The position numbers and the translations under genes are program-made. Under the pieces are notes generated by a model that ran no database searches, was not told where the DNA came from, and was given only the letters and a program-made list of their open reading frames with translations. From Rhodospirillaceae bacterium (GTDB lineage Bacteria; Pseudomonadota; Alphaproteobacteria; UBA6615): a stretch of 64,000 nucleotides of DNA. The DNA lies in NCBI GenBank assembly GCA_018667335.1, contig JABIVD010000049.1, positions 114,372-178,371 of the forward strand. Direction: 5' to 3'. Of this stretch, positions 53,298 to 61,699 are shown in pieces. The stretch's first letter is position 1, and every line of letters begins with the position of its first letter.

Positions 53298-53396
53298 GCC
53301 ATCCCCCATCGGTGCAGCCCGTTTGCGAAGCTGCCGATGCGCCGGATCGTAGTGTACAATGTCGCCCACGCCAAGCATCCGTCCTGAAGGGTCCAA

Positions 53397-53747
53397 ATGT
53401 CCGGAGAAAACCGGCCAATTTCCGCCGCAAGCTTGATCTACGTGACTTGCGGTTCGGTTAACGAGGCGCGCCAGATCGGTGACACGGTCGTGCGCGAGCG
53501 GCTTGCGGCATGCGCGAATATCATCGACGGCATGCAGTCGATCTATTGGTGGGAAGGCGCAGTGCAGGAAGGCGCCGAGACGATCCTCATACTGAAGACC
53601 GCCGTAGCGAATGTCACCGCGTTGAGCGAACGCGTGAAGGCGTTGCACAGTTACGATGTGCCTTGCGTTGCGGAAATTCCGCTCGGCGGCGGCAACGCCG
53701 ATTATTTCGACTGGATCGTCGCGGAGAGCAACGTGAATCCGAGATGA
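53397..53747 (+). CDS. cutA: Divalent-cation tolerance protein CutA
   Basis: 116 residues. The CutA1 fold is seen in SLIYVTCGSVNEARQIGDTV, LAACANIIDGMQSIYWWEGA (the characteristic ACxNI...S.Y.WxG), ETILILKTAVANVTALSERV and HSYDVPCVAEIPLGGGNADY, followed by FDWI. It forms very stable PII-like trimers. Copper tolerance was the first reported role, though the exact function is unclear. The stop codon overlaps the start of a palindromic repeat. It is single in its transcription unit. Confidence 0.95.
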   Translation: MSGENRPISAASLIYVTCGSVNEARQIGDTVVRERLAACANIIDGMQSIYWWEGAVQEGAETILILKTAVANVTALSERVKALHSYDVPCVAEIPLGGGNADYFDWIVAESNVNPR

Positions 53748-53775
53748 GATGCGCGGATCAAGTCCGCGCATGACG
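53746..53775. repeat. Palindromic intergenic repeat, copy 1
   Basis: The stem TGCGCGGA / TCCGCGCA with a TCAAG-type centre is bounded by GAGA and TGACG. It is the same family as copy 2 at 53806-53834, in inverted orientation. It follows cutA immediately and may act as a transcript end or mRNA stabiliser. Confidence 0.8.
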
Positions 53776-53805
53776 TTTGTGGGGTTTTAAAGGCCTAACC
53801 ACCCC

Positions 53806-53834
53806 GTCATGGCCGGGCTTGACCCGGCCATCTC
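53806..53834. repeat. Palindromic intergenic repeat, copy 2
   Basis: TCATGGCCGGGCTTGACCCG and its partner arm form a perfect-stem hairpin (ATGGCCGGG / CCCGGCCAT) around a CTTGA centre, flanked by G and CTC. The reverse complement matches copy 1 in its flanks and centre. This form, with a CCGGG(C/T)TTGACCCGG core, is a widespread alphaproteobacterial intergenic repeat as I recall it. Confidence 0.82.
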
Positions 53835-53923
53835 ATCGCGATCATGCGAGAGTCGCGGGCGCGCCGCGGCTTTGCTATAACCGGGGCAAGCCATCACATT
53901 CACTGGATATGCGGGAAAGACCC

Positions 53924-54415
53924 ATGAGCGACAAGGTTTGGAAGATTTATCTTTCGGGTGAGATTCATTCCGACTGGCGCGAGCAGATCGAGAACGGCTG
54001 CGCCGAGGCGGGCCTGCCGGTCTCCTTCGCAGCCCCGATCACCGTGCATGACAATTCAGACGATTGCGGCGTGGCCGTCTTCGGGTCCGAGCCGGACAAG
54101 TTCTGGCACGACCATAAGGGCGCGATGCTCAACTCCGTGCGCACCTCGACGCTGATCGAGCAGGCCGACGTGGTCGTCGTGCGCTTCGGCGAGAAATACA
54201 AGCAGTGGAACGCAGCCTTCGATGCCGGTTACGCATCAGCACTGGGCAAGCCGATCATCACCCTGCATCCGCCCGAGCATGATCATGCGCTGAAGGAAGT
54301 GGACGCGGCGGCCAAGGGCGTGGCCCGCGAGCCGTTCCAGGTGGTGCAGGCGCTGGCCTATGCCATCAACGGCGGCATGCCGGGCCAGTGGTACAAAGCC
54401 GAGGCTGCCGAGTAG
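53924..54415 (+). CDS. YtoQ family protein
   Basis: 163 residues from the ATG at 53924 (MSDKVWKIYLSGEIHSDWRE); the longer frame starts in the repeat region. Conserved blocks: VWKIYLSGEIHSDWREQI, FAAPITVHDNSDDCGVAVFG, DKFWHDHKGAMLNSVRTSTL, ADVVVVRFGEKYKQWNAAFD and AGYASALGKPIITLHPPEHD. It is related to the nucleoside 2-deoxyribosyltransferase-like fold, where the late Glu/Asp could act on a glycosidic bond, but no activity has been shown to my knowledge. It stands alone, 95 bases upstream of the multicopper oxidase gene. Confidence 0.9.
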   Translation: MSDKVWKIYLSGEIHSDWREQIENGCAEAGLPVSFAAPITVHDNSDDCGVAVFGSEPDKFWHDHKGAMLNSVRTSTLIEQADVVVVRFGEKYKQWNAAFDAGYASALGKPIITLHPPEHDHALKEVDAAAKGVAREPFQVVQALAYAINGGMPGQWYKAEAAE

Positions 54416-54510
54416 GAATTGTTGCGTGCCGATCACGGTTTGAATGCCGCCATCCAGGCCCCAATGTTCCACGCACTGTCGGCGTAACGGGGTTGACGAA
54501 AGGTTCAACC

Positions 54511-56139
54511 ATGCGGCGACGGGGTTTTCTGAAGTTGGGCGCCGGCATTGCGGCGGGCATGCCATCGCTGATGGGTGGCGGTGCCGCCGCGCAACTCGTG
54601 TCTCCCGGCAATCTACCGCCGGATTTGGAAGTCCGCCCCAGCCCGCCGACCACGCCGTTTCTGGCCCCCTTGCAGATTCCCGCGATCAAGCAGCCGATCA
54701 ACGGGGCGGGTCTCGTGCCGGCGCCCGATCCGGCGCGCCATCAGCGCTATGACGAGTTTCCACCGGCCAAATTCTACGAACTCCACGAGCGCGCGTTCCT
54801 GCATACCTACCACCCCGAACTGCCGCCGACGCCCAGTTGGGGCTATGATGGCAGCGTTCCCGGACCCACGTTCCATGCCCGGTATGGCGAGCCGTTCCTG
54901 GTGCGCCGTTTCAATGATTTGCCGGCCGACCATACTGGCTATGGCCTGCCGTCGACGACGATGCATCTTCACAATATGCACGCGGCCTCGGAGAGCGACG
55001 GCTTTCCGATTGATTTCATCGATTCCGGTGAATGGTGGGACCATCACTACTGCATGTTTCCCGCCGGGATGGACCCCCGCGAGAAGCTGACCCTGCTTTG
55101 GTATCACGACCATCGTATGGATTTCACGGCGGCCAATGTTTATGCGGGCCTGACCGGATTCTGTCTGTTCTTCGACGAGCATGACACCGGCGACGAGAAT
55201 GATACGTCGCCACTCGCCTGGCGCCTGCCAAGCGGCAAATACGATGTGCCCCTGATCATCCATGACGTGCTGTTCGATGTGAAAGGCAATGCCGTCTTCG
55301 ACATCTTCAATACGGAAGGCTTCCTCGGCGACAAGATGACCATCAACCGGATCATTCAACCGTATTTGAATGTGGAGCCACGAAAATACCGCTTCCGTCT
55401 CCTGAACGGCGGGCCGTCGCGCTTTTACTCGATGGTTCTGTCAACCGGTCAAAAGTTCGTCGTGCTGTCGAACGACGGCAATATGATGCCCGCACCGGTC
55501 GAGGTCGACCGGCTGCCGATGGCGGTGGCCAACCGGTACGATTTAATCATCGATTTCTCGCGCTACCGACCCGGCGAGCACGTCGATCTGGTCAATATTC
55601 TCGAGCAGTTCGATGGGGGTGGGCCGACCGGCCGAATCCTCGACCCCGGTATGCCGATGATGCGCTTCAATGTGATCGAGGCGACGGGCCCGGACAACAG
55701 CCGCATTCCCGAGCGCATGCGCGAACTGCCGCCGGTGGATCTCTCTGAGGTGCGCGCGCACCGCGAATGGGATTTCGACTACACGGGCGGGATGTGGACC
55801 ATCAACGGCAAGCATGCCGACATGATGAATTCGGATGCCGACATCCAGGAGGGTTCAGCCGAGATCTGGACCCTGAGGAACGCGGGATCGACCTGGTCCC
55901 ATCCGGTGCATATCCATTTCGAGGAGTTCCAGATTCTGGAGATCAACGGCCGGCCCATCGCGCCGGGCAGCTTGCTGAATTCGCGCAAGGACACGTTCTG
56001 GCTCGGTCCGAACCAAACCGCGAAGCTGTTCTTTCGATTCAGGGATTTTCACGGCCGCTACATCCTGCATTGCCACAATGTTGTGCATGAGGATCACGCG
56101 ATGATGCTGCGCTGGGACATTTTGGAAAACTTGGCATGA
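54511..56139 (+). CDS. Multicopper oxidase (laccase/CotA-like), Tat-exported
   Basis: 542 residues from the ATG at 54511 (MRRRGFLKLGAGIAAGMPSL): a twin-arginine signal with RRGFLK and a hydrophobic stretch to about residue 28. All four copper motifs are intact: HLH at 152-154, HDH at 199-201 in LLWYHDHRMDF, HPVHIH at 464-469 and HCHNVVHEDHAM from residue 520, with Met531 as axial type 1 ligand. The protein should fold in the cytoplasm, be exported by Tat and oxidise a substrate (phenol, bilirubin-like pigment, Cu(I), Fe(II) or Mn(II)) with reduction of O2 to water. The substrate is undetermined. Its stop overlaps the following lipoprotein start by four bases. Confidence 0.95.
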   Translation: MRRRGFLKLGAGIAAGMPSLMGGGAAAQLVSPGNLPPDLEVRPSPPTTPFLAPLQIPAIKQPINGAGLVPAPDPARHQRYDEFPPAKFYELHERAFLHTYHPELPPTPSWGYDGSVPGPTFHARYGEPFLVRRFNDLPADHTGYGLPSTTMHLHNMHAASESDGFPIDFIDSGEWWDHHYCMFPAGMDPREKLTLLWYHDHRMDFTAANVYAGLTGFCLFFDEHDTGDENDTSPLAWRLPSGKYDVPLIIHDVLFDVKGNAVFDIFNTEGFLGDKMTINRIIQPYLNVEPRKYRFRLLNGGPSRFYSMVLSTGQKFVVLSNDGNMMPAPVEVDRLPMAVANRYDLIIDFSRYRPGEHVDLVNILEQFDGGGPTGRILDPGMPMMRFNVIEATGPDNSRIPERMRELPPVDLSEVRAHREWDFDYTGGMWTINGKHADMMNSDADIQEGSAEIWTLRNAGSTWSHPVHIHFEEFQILEINGRPIAPGSLLNSRKDTFWLGPNQTAKLFFRFRDFHGRYILHCHNVVHEDHAMMLRWDILENLA

Positions 56140-57761
56140 CCGGGCGCGGCCTCCTCATCGCGGCCCTGCTGCTCGGAGCGTGTTCACCTGATCTGGCCAC
56201 GCTGCGGCCGGATTTTCAGGGCAGCCGGTTTCTGCACCCATACCCGCAACCCGCACCGGGCCGCACGATCCAGTGGAGTTCGCTCGACGGATCGACGACC
56301 TATGCCCACCCGCCACCGTCGCTGTTTGAGCCGTCGAACCCGTTCACGGATCCGCCGGGCAGCAATTTTATACGCAGCGTGAATTCAAACCTGTTTGACG
56401 GCCGGGGGCGCGAGATGCCCAACACGCTGCCCTCGACACCGGACACGCCTTACAACCTCCACGATGGGCCGGTGCAAACCACGGCCATCGACCGCCGCTC
56501 GCCAACCTCGGATATCGATGACGTCCTGCGGACCACGATGGCGTCGGCCGCGCGCGGCACCCTCGATATGGCGCGCGTACAAGAGGCGATCGATATCCTG
56601 GAAGGCAACCCTGTCTTCCCGGAGCGGACCTATAACGGGTTTCCGTTGCTGCACTACGTCTTCGGTACCCAGGTGCGCTCGGTTGACCCGATCCACGATG
56701 CTGCCGGCAATCTCGTGGGCGGGAATGTCGATATTCATCAGCTCTGGTACGATTCCCACATCGAGAGCGACACCGCCTTTATCGACGCCTCCGAGATGTT
56801 CGATGTGCCATGGACGATCACCTATACGGTCGATGTCCTCGCGCAGGGTTCGGATGATTTCGCACCCTTCATGTTCATGGTCGACGACCCGTATCTAAGC
56901 CCGCCCGGGGCCCCGCCACGCCCGCATGCAGCGCTCGATCAGTCGTTTGTTCCGATGCTGGAAGGCACGCGCAACGTCATCAAGATCAAGATGACCAAGG
57001 CCAAATACTGGAACCTGACCTATCACTGGGGATGGCGCGTGCATCCGCCGCGCATCCAGGTGACCGAGAATGCGGTCAAGAGCATCAACGGGCGCAAGCT
57101 GGTCGACTTTGAGCGCCGGGTGTTCGGAGACAATCCGCGGGCGAGCCGGGAAGAACAGCTCGCTGCCATCTCGAAAATCGGGGACCTGGCACCGGCCAAG
57201 CGCATGTGGAATGCGTTTCGTGCCGCGATGGCCAGCGGCTCGGCCGCGGCGGCACTGCCGCACCTCCAGGTGGCGGATGAGGCCTTCTTCGACTGGCAGG
57301 ACCGCACGAAGTTGCCCGCTGGCGTAACCAGCGACCCGGATGCGGATGTGACCCTGCTGTATGCCAACAACACGATCTACGGCGAGATGAAGGGCGGCGG
57401 GATTGCGCGGCTGTCGCAATGGGACGAACGCCCACAGAATGTTGTGGTCTCACTGATCAACGCCGATCATTTCGTACACGGCTACGTCAACGTGGATTTT
57501 GGCGGGCTGCGTGGTTGGGAAAACCAGTATCAGTCGACGGTCGCGGGCGGGGGATCGGGTGCCTGGTTCACGTTCGGCCGCGCCCATTGGTGGGTCAACG
57601 CGGGTGGTCCCTGGGGGCTGATCGATGTGCCGCCCTTCGAGGATGGCGAACCCGGGCGGCACCGGGTCGAACTGGCGTTCGATTTCGAGCCCTCACGGCG
57701 TCTGCGGATGTATCAGTTCGACCCCTATCACCATAACGTCGCAATCTTCTCGGTGCATTGA
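56136..57761 (+). CDS. Large lipoprotein of unknown function, partner of the multicopper oxidase
   Basis: 541 residues. A short lipoprotein signal ends in LLGACSPD, so Cys16 should be lipidated. No known domain is recognised. Two features stand out: a His/Trp/Tyr-rich set of motifs (VDIHQLWYDSHIESD, YWNLTYHWGWRVHPPRIQVT, FGRAHWWVNAGGPWGLIDVP, RMYQFDPYHHNVAIFSVH) that could bind metal, and predicted beta-rich ends. The start overlaps the oxidase stop (ATGA) and the next gene starts two bases after its stop, so it belongs to a four-gene unit with porin and cytochrome c. The role is inferred as envelope-located and linked to the oxidase. Confidence 0.75.
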   Translation: MTGRGLLIAALLLGACSPDLATLRPDFQGSRFLHPYPQPAPGRTIQWSSLDGSTTYAHPPPSLFEPSNPFTDPPGSNFIRSVNSNLFDGRGREMPNTLPSTPDTPYNLHDGPVQTTAIDRRSPTSDIDDVLRTTMASAARGTLDMARVQEAIDILEGNPVFPERTYNGFPLLHYVFGTQVRSVDPIHDAAGNLVGGNVDIHQLWYDSHIESDTAFIDASEMFDVPWTITYTVDVLAQGSDDFAPFMFMVDDPYLSPPGAPPRPHAALDQSFVPMLEGTRNVIKIKMTKAKYWNLTYHWGWRVHPPRIQVTENAVKSINGRKLVDFERRVFGDNPRASREEQLAAISKIGDLAPAKRMWNAFRAAMASGSAAAALPHLQVADEAFFDWQDRTKLPAGVTSDPDADVTLLYANNTIYGEMKGGGIARLSQWDERPQNVVVSLINADHFVHGYVNVDFGGLRGWENQYQSTVAGGGSGAWFTFGRAHWWVNAGGPWGLIDVPPFEDGEPGRHRVELAFDFEPSRRLRMYQFDPYHHNVAIFSVH

Positions 57762-57762
57762 G

Positions 57763-58797
57763 ATGGCGGGCGTGAGGCGAATTCTTGCAATTGGGGTCGC
57801 GGTGGGCATGGCCGCGCTCGCATCGACGCCACCGGTTGCCGCCGAAAACATCTCGATCCCGGGATATGGCGAGCTGACACTGTTTGCTGTCGCCAATGGG
57901 GGCCTGCTGGTCCAGGACGGCGCACTGGGTGCCACGGTCGAGGGCGACACACAGAGCCAGTTCCAGACCGTCAAATCTGTGGTGGGTGTCAACTGGAACT
58001 GGGACATAGGCTACAGCCACAAATTGCTGGCGCATTATGAGTATGGCGGTGAGTTCGCCAAATTCAGCGAGACCATCGACGACGCCAAGCCGTTCCGGTC
58101 GTGGATCGGCGTGTCGAACGCCCTCGGTGCGTTGACCTACGGCAAGCAGCCGACCGGCTACTTCAAGAACTACGGCACGCTGATCGACCGGTCGCAGGAT
58201 TTCTACGCAACCGGTTATACGACCCCCCATGCCGGCGGGATCAAGATCGAATCCGACATCATCAAATACGCCACGTCGTATGGCCGATGGTTGTTCGATG
58301 TGGACTACCGGCCGGCCTTTGTCGGCAATTCCACGGCGGTCGATAGCAGCATCGGCGTTTCGGGACAGTTCCGTCAGTATCTGGGCCGGATCACGTTCGG
58401 CGGCGGCTGGCTGCGCGAGGAACTGCGCGGTGGTGGTGACCGTGACCGGGTTGGCGGCGCGGTGGAGTATCGCAGCGAACAATGGTCGTTGGCCTTCGGC
58501 GCTCATCTGCTGGACGACGCCACTCCACACCGCGCGCGGTCGCTCAATCTGCTTGGGACGTTCCAGCTCACCCAGGACAATGCACTGCATCTCAGTCTGG
58601 CAACGATCGACGACGATGACGTCTACGAATCCTTCCACGGCACGGGGTTCTATCTGGATCAACGGTTCGGCAGCCAGTGGCGTATTTACAGCGAGGGCGC
58701 GCTGACCCGCGCCGAGGCGGCCGGGGGCGGCCCGCACGCCCTCAACACGCAGATTCTGTTCGGCATACGCTATGACTTCGGCAATGTTTTTTATTAG
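57763..58797 (+). CDS. Outer membrane porin-like beta-barrel protein
   Basis: 344 residues from the ATG at 57763 (MAGVRRILAIGVAVGMAALA), with a Sec signal peptide cut near AENISIPGYG. The mature part has repeated alternating strands (GELTLFAVANGGLLVQDGAL, SVVGVNWNWDIGYSHKLLAH, LGALTYGKQPTGYFKNYGTL, FGGGWLREELRGGGDRDRVG) and finishes in DFGNVFY, a C-terminal aromatic residue as used by the Bam machinery. This is a general-porin-type (Porin_4-like) layout. It may form the channel through which the oxidase module reaches its substrate; inferred. It overlaps the cytochrome gene by 14 bases. Confidence 0.82.
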   Translation: MAGVRRILAIGVAVGMAALASTPPVAAENISIPGYGELTLFAVANGGLLVQDGALGATVEGDTQSQFQTVKSVVGVNWNWDIGYSHKLLAHYEYGGEFAKFSETIDDAKPFRSWIGVSNALGALTYGKQPTGYFKNYGTLIDRSQDFYATGYTTPHAGGIKIESDIIKYATSYGRWLFDVDYRPAFVGNSTAVDSSIGVSGQFRQYLGRITFGGGWLREELRGGGDRDRVGGAVEYRSEQWSLAFGAHLLDDATPHRARSLNLLGTFQLTQDNALHLSLATIDDDDVYESFHGTGFYLDQRFGSQWRIYSEGALTRAEAAGGGPHALNTQILFGIRYDFGNVFY

Positions 58798-59419
58798 GCG
58801 CCGCACCCTCGGCGGACTGTCGGTCGGGCTGGCCTTGCTCGCCGGTATGAGCACGTCGTTGGCGCAGGAGTCCCCGTTTACCAACAAGAACACGGCGGGC
58901 TGTTTCAACTGCCATGCAATGGATCCGGCGCAGCTGGCCGCGCCGCGCCACCCGCCGCCCAAGATCGCCGGACAGAATGCCGACTATCTGGCCGCAGCGC
59001 TGCGTGACTATCGCGATGCGGCGCGCAGCCATTATCTCATGAACAGTCCTGCATCGATGATCCCCGAGGACGCGATCCAGGCGTTGACCCTATATATCGC
59101 GGGTCTCGCTGCGGACCAATTGCCCCGGCACGCACGTCCGGCTCCCGACCCGGCCGCGCGCGCACGTGGTGCGCGATTGGCGGCAGAGCGTTGTGGTGAA
59201 TGCCATACGAGTGCCGGTTCTGGCAGTGGCGGGCCGGGAATTCCGAGCCTGAATGGTCAGTATGCGGGATACATCGTGGCCGCCCTGCAGGACTACCGGC
59301 TCGGGGTGCGCCACGACGATCCGATGCAGGACGTCGCAGCGGCTCTGACCGACCGGCAGATGGCCGATCTGGCGCTGTTTTACGAATCGCTGAAGGGCTT
59401 GTTTCCCGCCAGACCCTGA
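58784..59419 (+). CDS. Di-haem cytochrome c (c4/c553-like)
   Basis: 211 residues from the ATG at 58784 (MFFIRRRTLGGLSVGLALLA); a start four codons earlier (58772) is possible. A Sec signal ends near SLAQ. Two CxxCH motifs, CFNCH at 40-44 and CGECH at 137-141, each begin a class I cytochrome domain. Candidate Met ligands are in LMNSPASM and DDPMQD. Two similar halves in tandem are typical of cytochrome c4. It should carry electrons in the periplasm, plausibly between the oxidase module and the respiratory chain. It ends seven bases before the convergent metY stop. Confidence 0.92.
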   Translation: MFFIRRRTLGGLSVGLALLAGMSTSLAQESPFTNKNTAGCFNCHAMDPAQLAAPRHPPPKIAGQNADYLAAALRDYRDAARSHYLMNSPASMIPEDAIQALTLYIAGLAADQLPRHARPAPDPAARARGARLAAERCGECHTSAGSGSGGPGIPSLNGQYAGYIVAALQDYRLGVRHDDPMQDVAAALTDRQMADLALFYESLKGLFPARP

Positions 59420-59425
59420 GTTTGC

Positions 59426-60742
59426 CTAATCCGATGCCTTTTGCTGCGCGTAGCTGAGCGCCTGGTCCAGGTCGGCGATGATGTCTTCCACCGTCTCCAG
59501 ACCGATCGACACACGCACCACATCCGGGCCCGCGCCCGAGGCGATTTGTTGCTCCTCGGTGAGCTGGCGGTGGGTGGTCGAGGCCGGATGGATGATCAGC
59601 GAGCGCGTGTCGCCCAGATTGGCCAGGTGGGACAATAACTCGACGCTCTCGACGGCCCGCACGCCGGCCTCGTAGCCGCCCTTCAGGCCGAAGGTGAAGA
59701 CCGAGCCCGGGCCCTTGGGCAGGTATTTCTTCGCCAGGGCGTGATACGGGCTGGATTTGAGGCCGGCATAGGACACCCACGCCACGGCAGGGTGGCCTTC
59801 GAGGAATTCTGCAACGGCCTGGGCGTTCTGCAGATGCCGGTCCATGCGCACCGGCAGACTCTCGATGCCGGTCAGGATGTTGAAGGCGTTCTGTGGTGCC
59901 AGGGTCGGGCCCAGATCGCGCAGGGCGACAGCCTTGGCCTTGGTCGAGAAGCCGAAGTCGCCGAACGTCTCGTAGAAGGTGAGGCCGTGATAGGCCGGGT
60001 CGGGCTCGGTCATCGACGGGAACTTGTCGTTCTGGGCCCAGTCGAACTGCCCGCTCTCCACCACGACGCCGCCCATCGACGTGCCGTGGCCGCCGAGGAA
60101 CTTGGTCATCGAGTGGATCGAGATGTCCGCGCCCCATTCGAACGGGCGGCAGAGGTAGGGCGTCGCCATCGTGTTGTCGACGATCAGCGGGATGCCGGCG
60201 TCCCTGGCGATCTCGGCGACGGGCTCCAGGTCGACGATGATGCCGCCGGGGTTGGCCAGCACTTCGAGGAAGATCGCCTTGGTCTTGTCGTCGATGGCAT
60301 TGCGAAAATTCTCCGGGTCGGCCGGATCGACGAAGTTCACATGCCAGTCGAACTTCTTGAAGGTGTGGGTGAACTGGGTGATCGAGCCGCCATACAAATT
60401 GCGCGAGGCGACGAAATTGTCACCCGGGTTCATCAGCACGAACATCGCCAGCATCTGTGCGGCATGCCCGCTGGCGCAGGCGACCGCGCCGCGGCCGTCT
60501 TCCAGTGCCGCCACCTTTTCCTCGAGCGCGGAGACCGTCGGGTTGGTCAGGCGCGAGTAGATGTAGCCGAAGGTCTGTAGGTTGAAGAGCGAGGCCGCAT
60601 GGTCGGCGTCGTCGAACACATAGGCGGTCGTCTGATAGATCGGCACATTGCGCGCGCCGGTCTTCTCGTCCGGAGACGCCCCGGCGTGGATCGCCAGTGT
60701 CTCGAAGCCGGGCGGGCGTGGGTCGTTCTTGTTGTCGCTCAT
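59426..60742 (-). CDS. metY: O-acetylhomoserine aminocarboxypropyltransferase
   Basis: 438 residues. A Cys/Met-metabolism PLP enzyme: FETLAIHAGASPDEKTGARN, PIYQTTAYVFDDADHAASLF, GYIYSRLTNPTVSALEEKVA, ASGHAAQMLAMFVLMNPGDN, the Schiff-base lysine in ISIHSMTKFLGGHGTSMGG, and HPASTTHRQLTEEQQIASG. The length (about 430) and the FETLAIHAG start separate it from MetB/MetC (about 390). It makes homocysteine from O-acetylhomoserine and sulfide. Nine bases separate its start from the CoA-binding gene upstream, so the run ech, CoA-binding, CoA-binding, metY is one minus-strand operon. Confidence 0.96.
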   Translation of the reverse strand: MSDNKNDPRPPGFETLAIHAGASPDEKTGARNVPIYQTTAYVFDDADHAASLFNLQTFGYIYSRLTNPTVSALEEKVAALEDGRGAVACASGHAAQMLAMFVLMNPGDNFVASRNLYGGSITQFTHTFKKFDWHVNFVDPADPENFRNAIDDKTKAIFLEVLANPGGIIVDLEPVAEIARDAGIPLIVDNTMATPYLCRPFEWGADISIHSMTKFLGGHGTSMGGVVVESGQFDWAQNDKFPSMTEPDPAYHGLTFYETFGDFGFSTKAKAVALRDLGPTLAPQNAFNILTGIESLPVRMDRHLQNAQAVAEFLEGHPAVAWVSYAGLKSSPYHALAKKYLPKGPGSVFTFGLKGGYEAGVRAVESVELLSHLANLGDTRSLIIHPASTTHRQLTEEQQIASGAGPDVVRVSIGLETVEDIIADLDQALSYAQQKASD

Positions 60743-60751
60743 GATGTCGTC

Positions 60752-61240
60752 CTAGGCCCTGATCCGGCGCGAGCGCCTTGAGGTGATCACCTTGGTGTTG
60801 ATGCCGCTCCAGCCCAGTTCGCCGGAAAGGCGGGCGAATTCGATCTTCGGGCAGCGGTCCATGATCACGGTGATGCCGGCATCCTCGGCCTTCTTCGCCG
60901 CCTCGTCGTGGCGCACGGTCAGCTGCATCCAGATGACCTTCGTGCCCACCTCGATGGCCTCGTCGACCACGGGCGGCACCCGTTCGGACCGCTGGAAGAT
61001 ATCGACCATATCGATCGGGACGGTGATGTCCTTGAGGCTCGCGACCACCTCTTCACCCAGCAGGGTCTCACCCGCAGCACGCGGGTTCACGGGGATCACC
61101 CGGTATCCCTTGTCCTGCATATACTTCATGGCGAAGTAGCTGGGCCGGTTCCAGTTGGTGCTCGCACCGACCATCGCGACGGTGTTCACATCGCGCAGGA
61201 TGCGGCGGATCTGCCAATCGGGATAATAAAGCTCGCTCAT
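60752..61240 (-). CDS. CoA-binding domain protein (YccU family), copy 1
   Basis: 162 residues. A Rossmann fold: IRRILRDVNTVAMVGASTNW, ASTNWNRPSYFAMKYMQDKG, YRVIPVNPRAAGETLLGEEV, SLKDITVPIDMVDIFQRSER, VIWMQLTVRHDEAAKKAEDA and VIMDRCPKIEFARLSGELGW. Proteins of this family bind CoA and sit near CoA ligases or sulfur genes. The C-terminal end after RLSGELGW is longer than in copy 2. The adjacent metY suggests a link to sulfur amino-acid or CoA metabolism. Function is not known. Confidence 0.9.
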   Translation of the reverse strand: MSELYYPDWQIRRILRDVNTVAMVGASTNWNRPSYFAMKYMQDKGYRVIPVNPRAAGETLLGEEVVASLKDITVPIDMVDIFQRSERVPPVVDEAIEVGTKVIWMQLTVRHDEAAKKAEDAGITVIMDRCPKIEFARLSGELGWSGINTKVITSRRSRRIRA

Positions 61241-61264
61241 ATTTCTTGTCTTCGCTCTGGGGGG

Positions 61265-61696
61265 CTAGGCCGTCGCCTGCAGGCGGGGCAGTTCGATGGC
61301 CGGGCAACGGTCCATGATCACGGTCGCGCCGGCGGCCTCGGCCTTGGCCGCGGCCTCCTCGTTGATGACTTTCAGCTGCATCCAGATATAGGGCACGCCC
61401 AGCGCGATCGCTTCGTCGACGACGGGTGCGACCTTCCAGGGCAGGCGGAAGATATCGACCATGTCGATTTTCTCGGGAAGGTCGGTGACGCTGGCGTAGA
61501 CCTTCTCACCGTGGATCTCCTGACCGAGCGCGTCGGGATTGACCGGATAGACCTTGTAGCCCTCGTTCTGCAGGTAGCGCATGACCCGCCAGCTGGCCCG
61601 GGTCTCGCCGCGCGGGCTCGCGCCCACCAGCGCGATGGTCTTCACGTCGCCGAACAGGGTGCGGAGTGTGTCGTCGGTATAGGAAAGATCGCTCAT
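61265..61696 (-). CDS. CoA-binding domain protein (YccU family), copy 2
   Basis: 143 residues. The same fold as the neighbouring gene: LRTLFGDVKTIALVGASPRG, YLQNEGYKVYPVNPDALGQE, EKIDMVDIFRLPWKVAPVVD, PYIWMQLKVINEEAAAKAEA and TVIMDRCPAIELPRLQA. The two proteins are clear paralogues with similar length and matched motifs, so a tandem duplication is likely. Three bases lie between its start (ATG at 61696) and the enoyl-CoA hydratase stop. Possibly the two form a heteromer; untested. Confidence 0.9.
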   Translation of the reverse strand: MSDLSYTDDTLRTLFGDVKTIALVGASPRGETRASWRVMRYLQNEGYKVYPVNPDALGQEIHGEKVYASVTDLPEKIDMVDIFRLPWKVAPVVDEAIALGVPYIWMQLKVINEEAAAKAEAAGATVIMDRCPAIELPRLQATA

Positions 61697-61699
61697 GTT

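Noticed and set aside
53297..53771. N-terminal extension of the small minus-strand gene at 52974
   Set aside because: The extension lies antisense to cutA and begins inside a palindromic repeat; only the last 107 codons look like a gene.
57595..58962. 455-codon open frame on the minus strand
   Set aside because: It is antisense to the porin and cytochrome genes, whose signal peptides, barrel strands and CxxCH motifs are clear on the plus strand.
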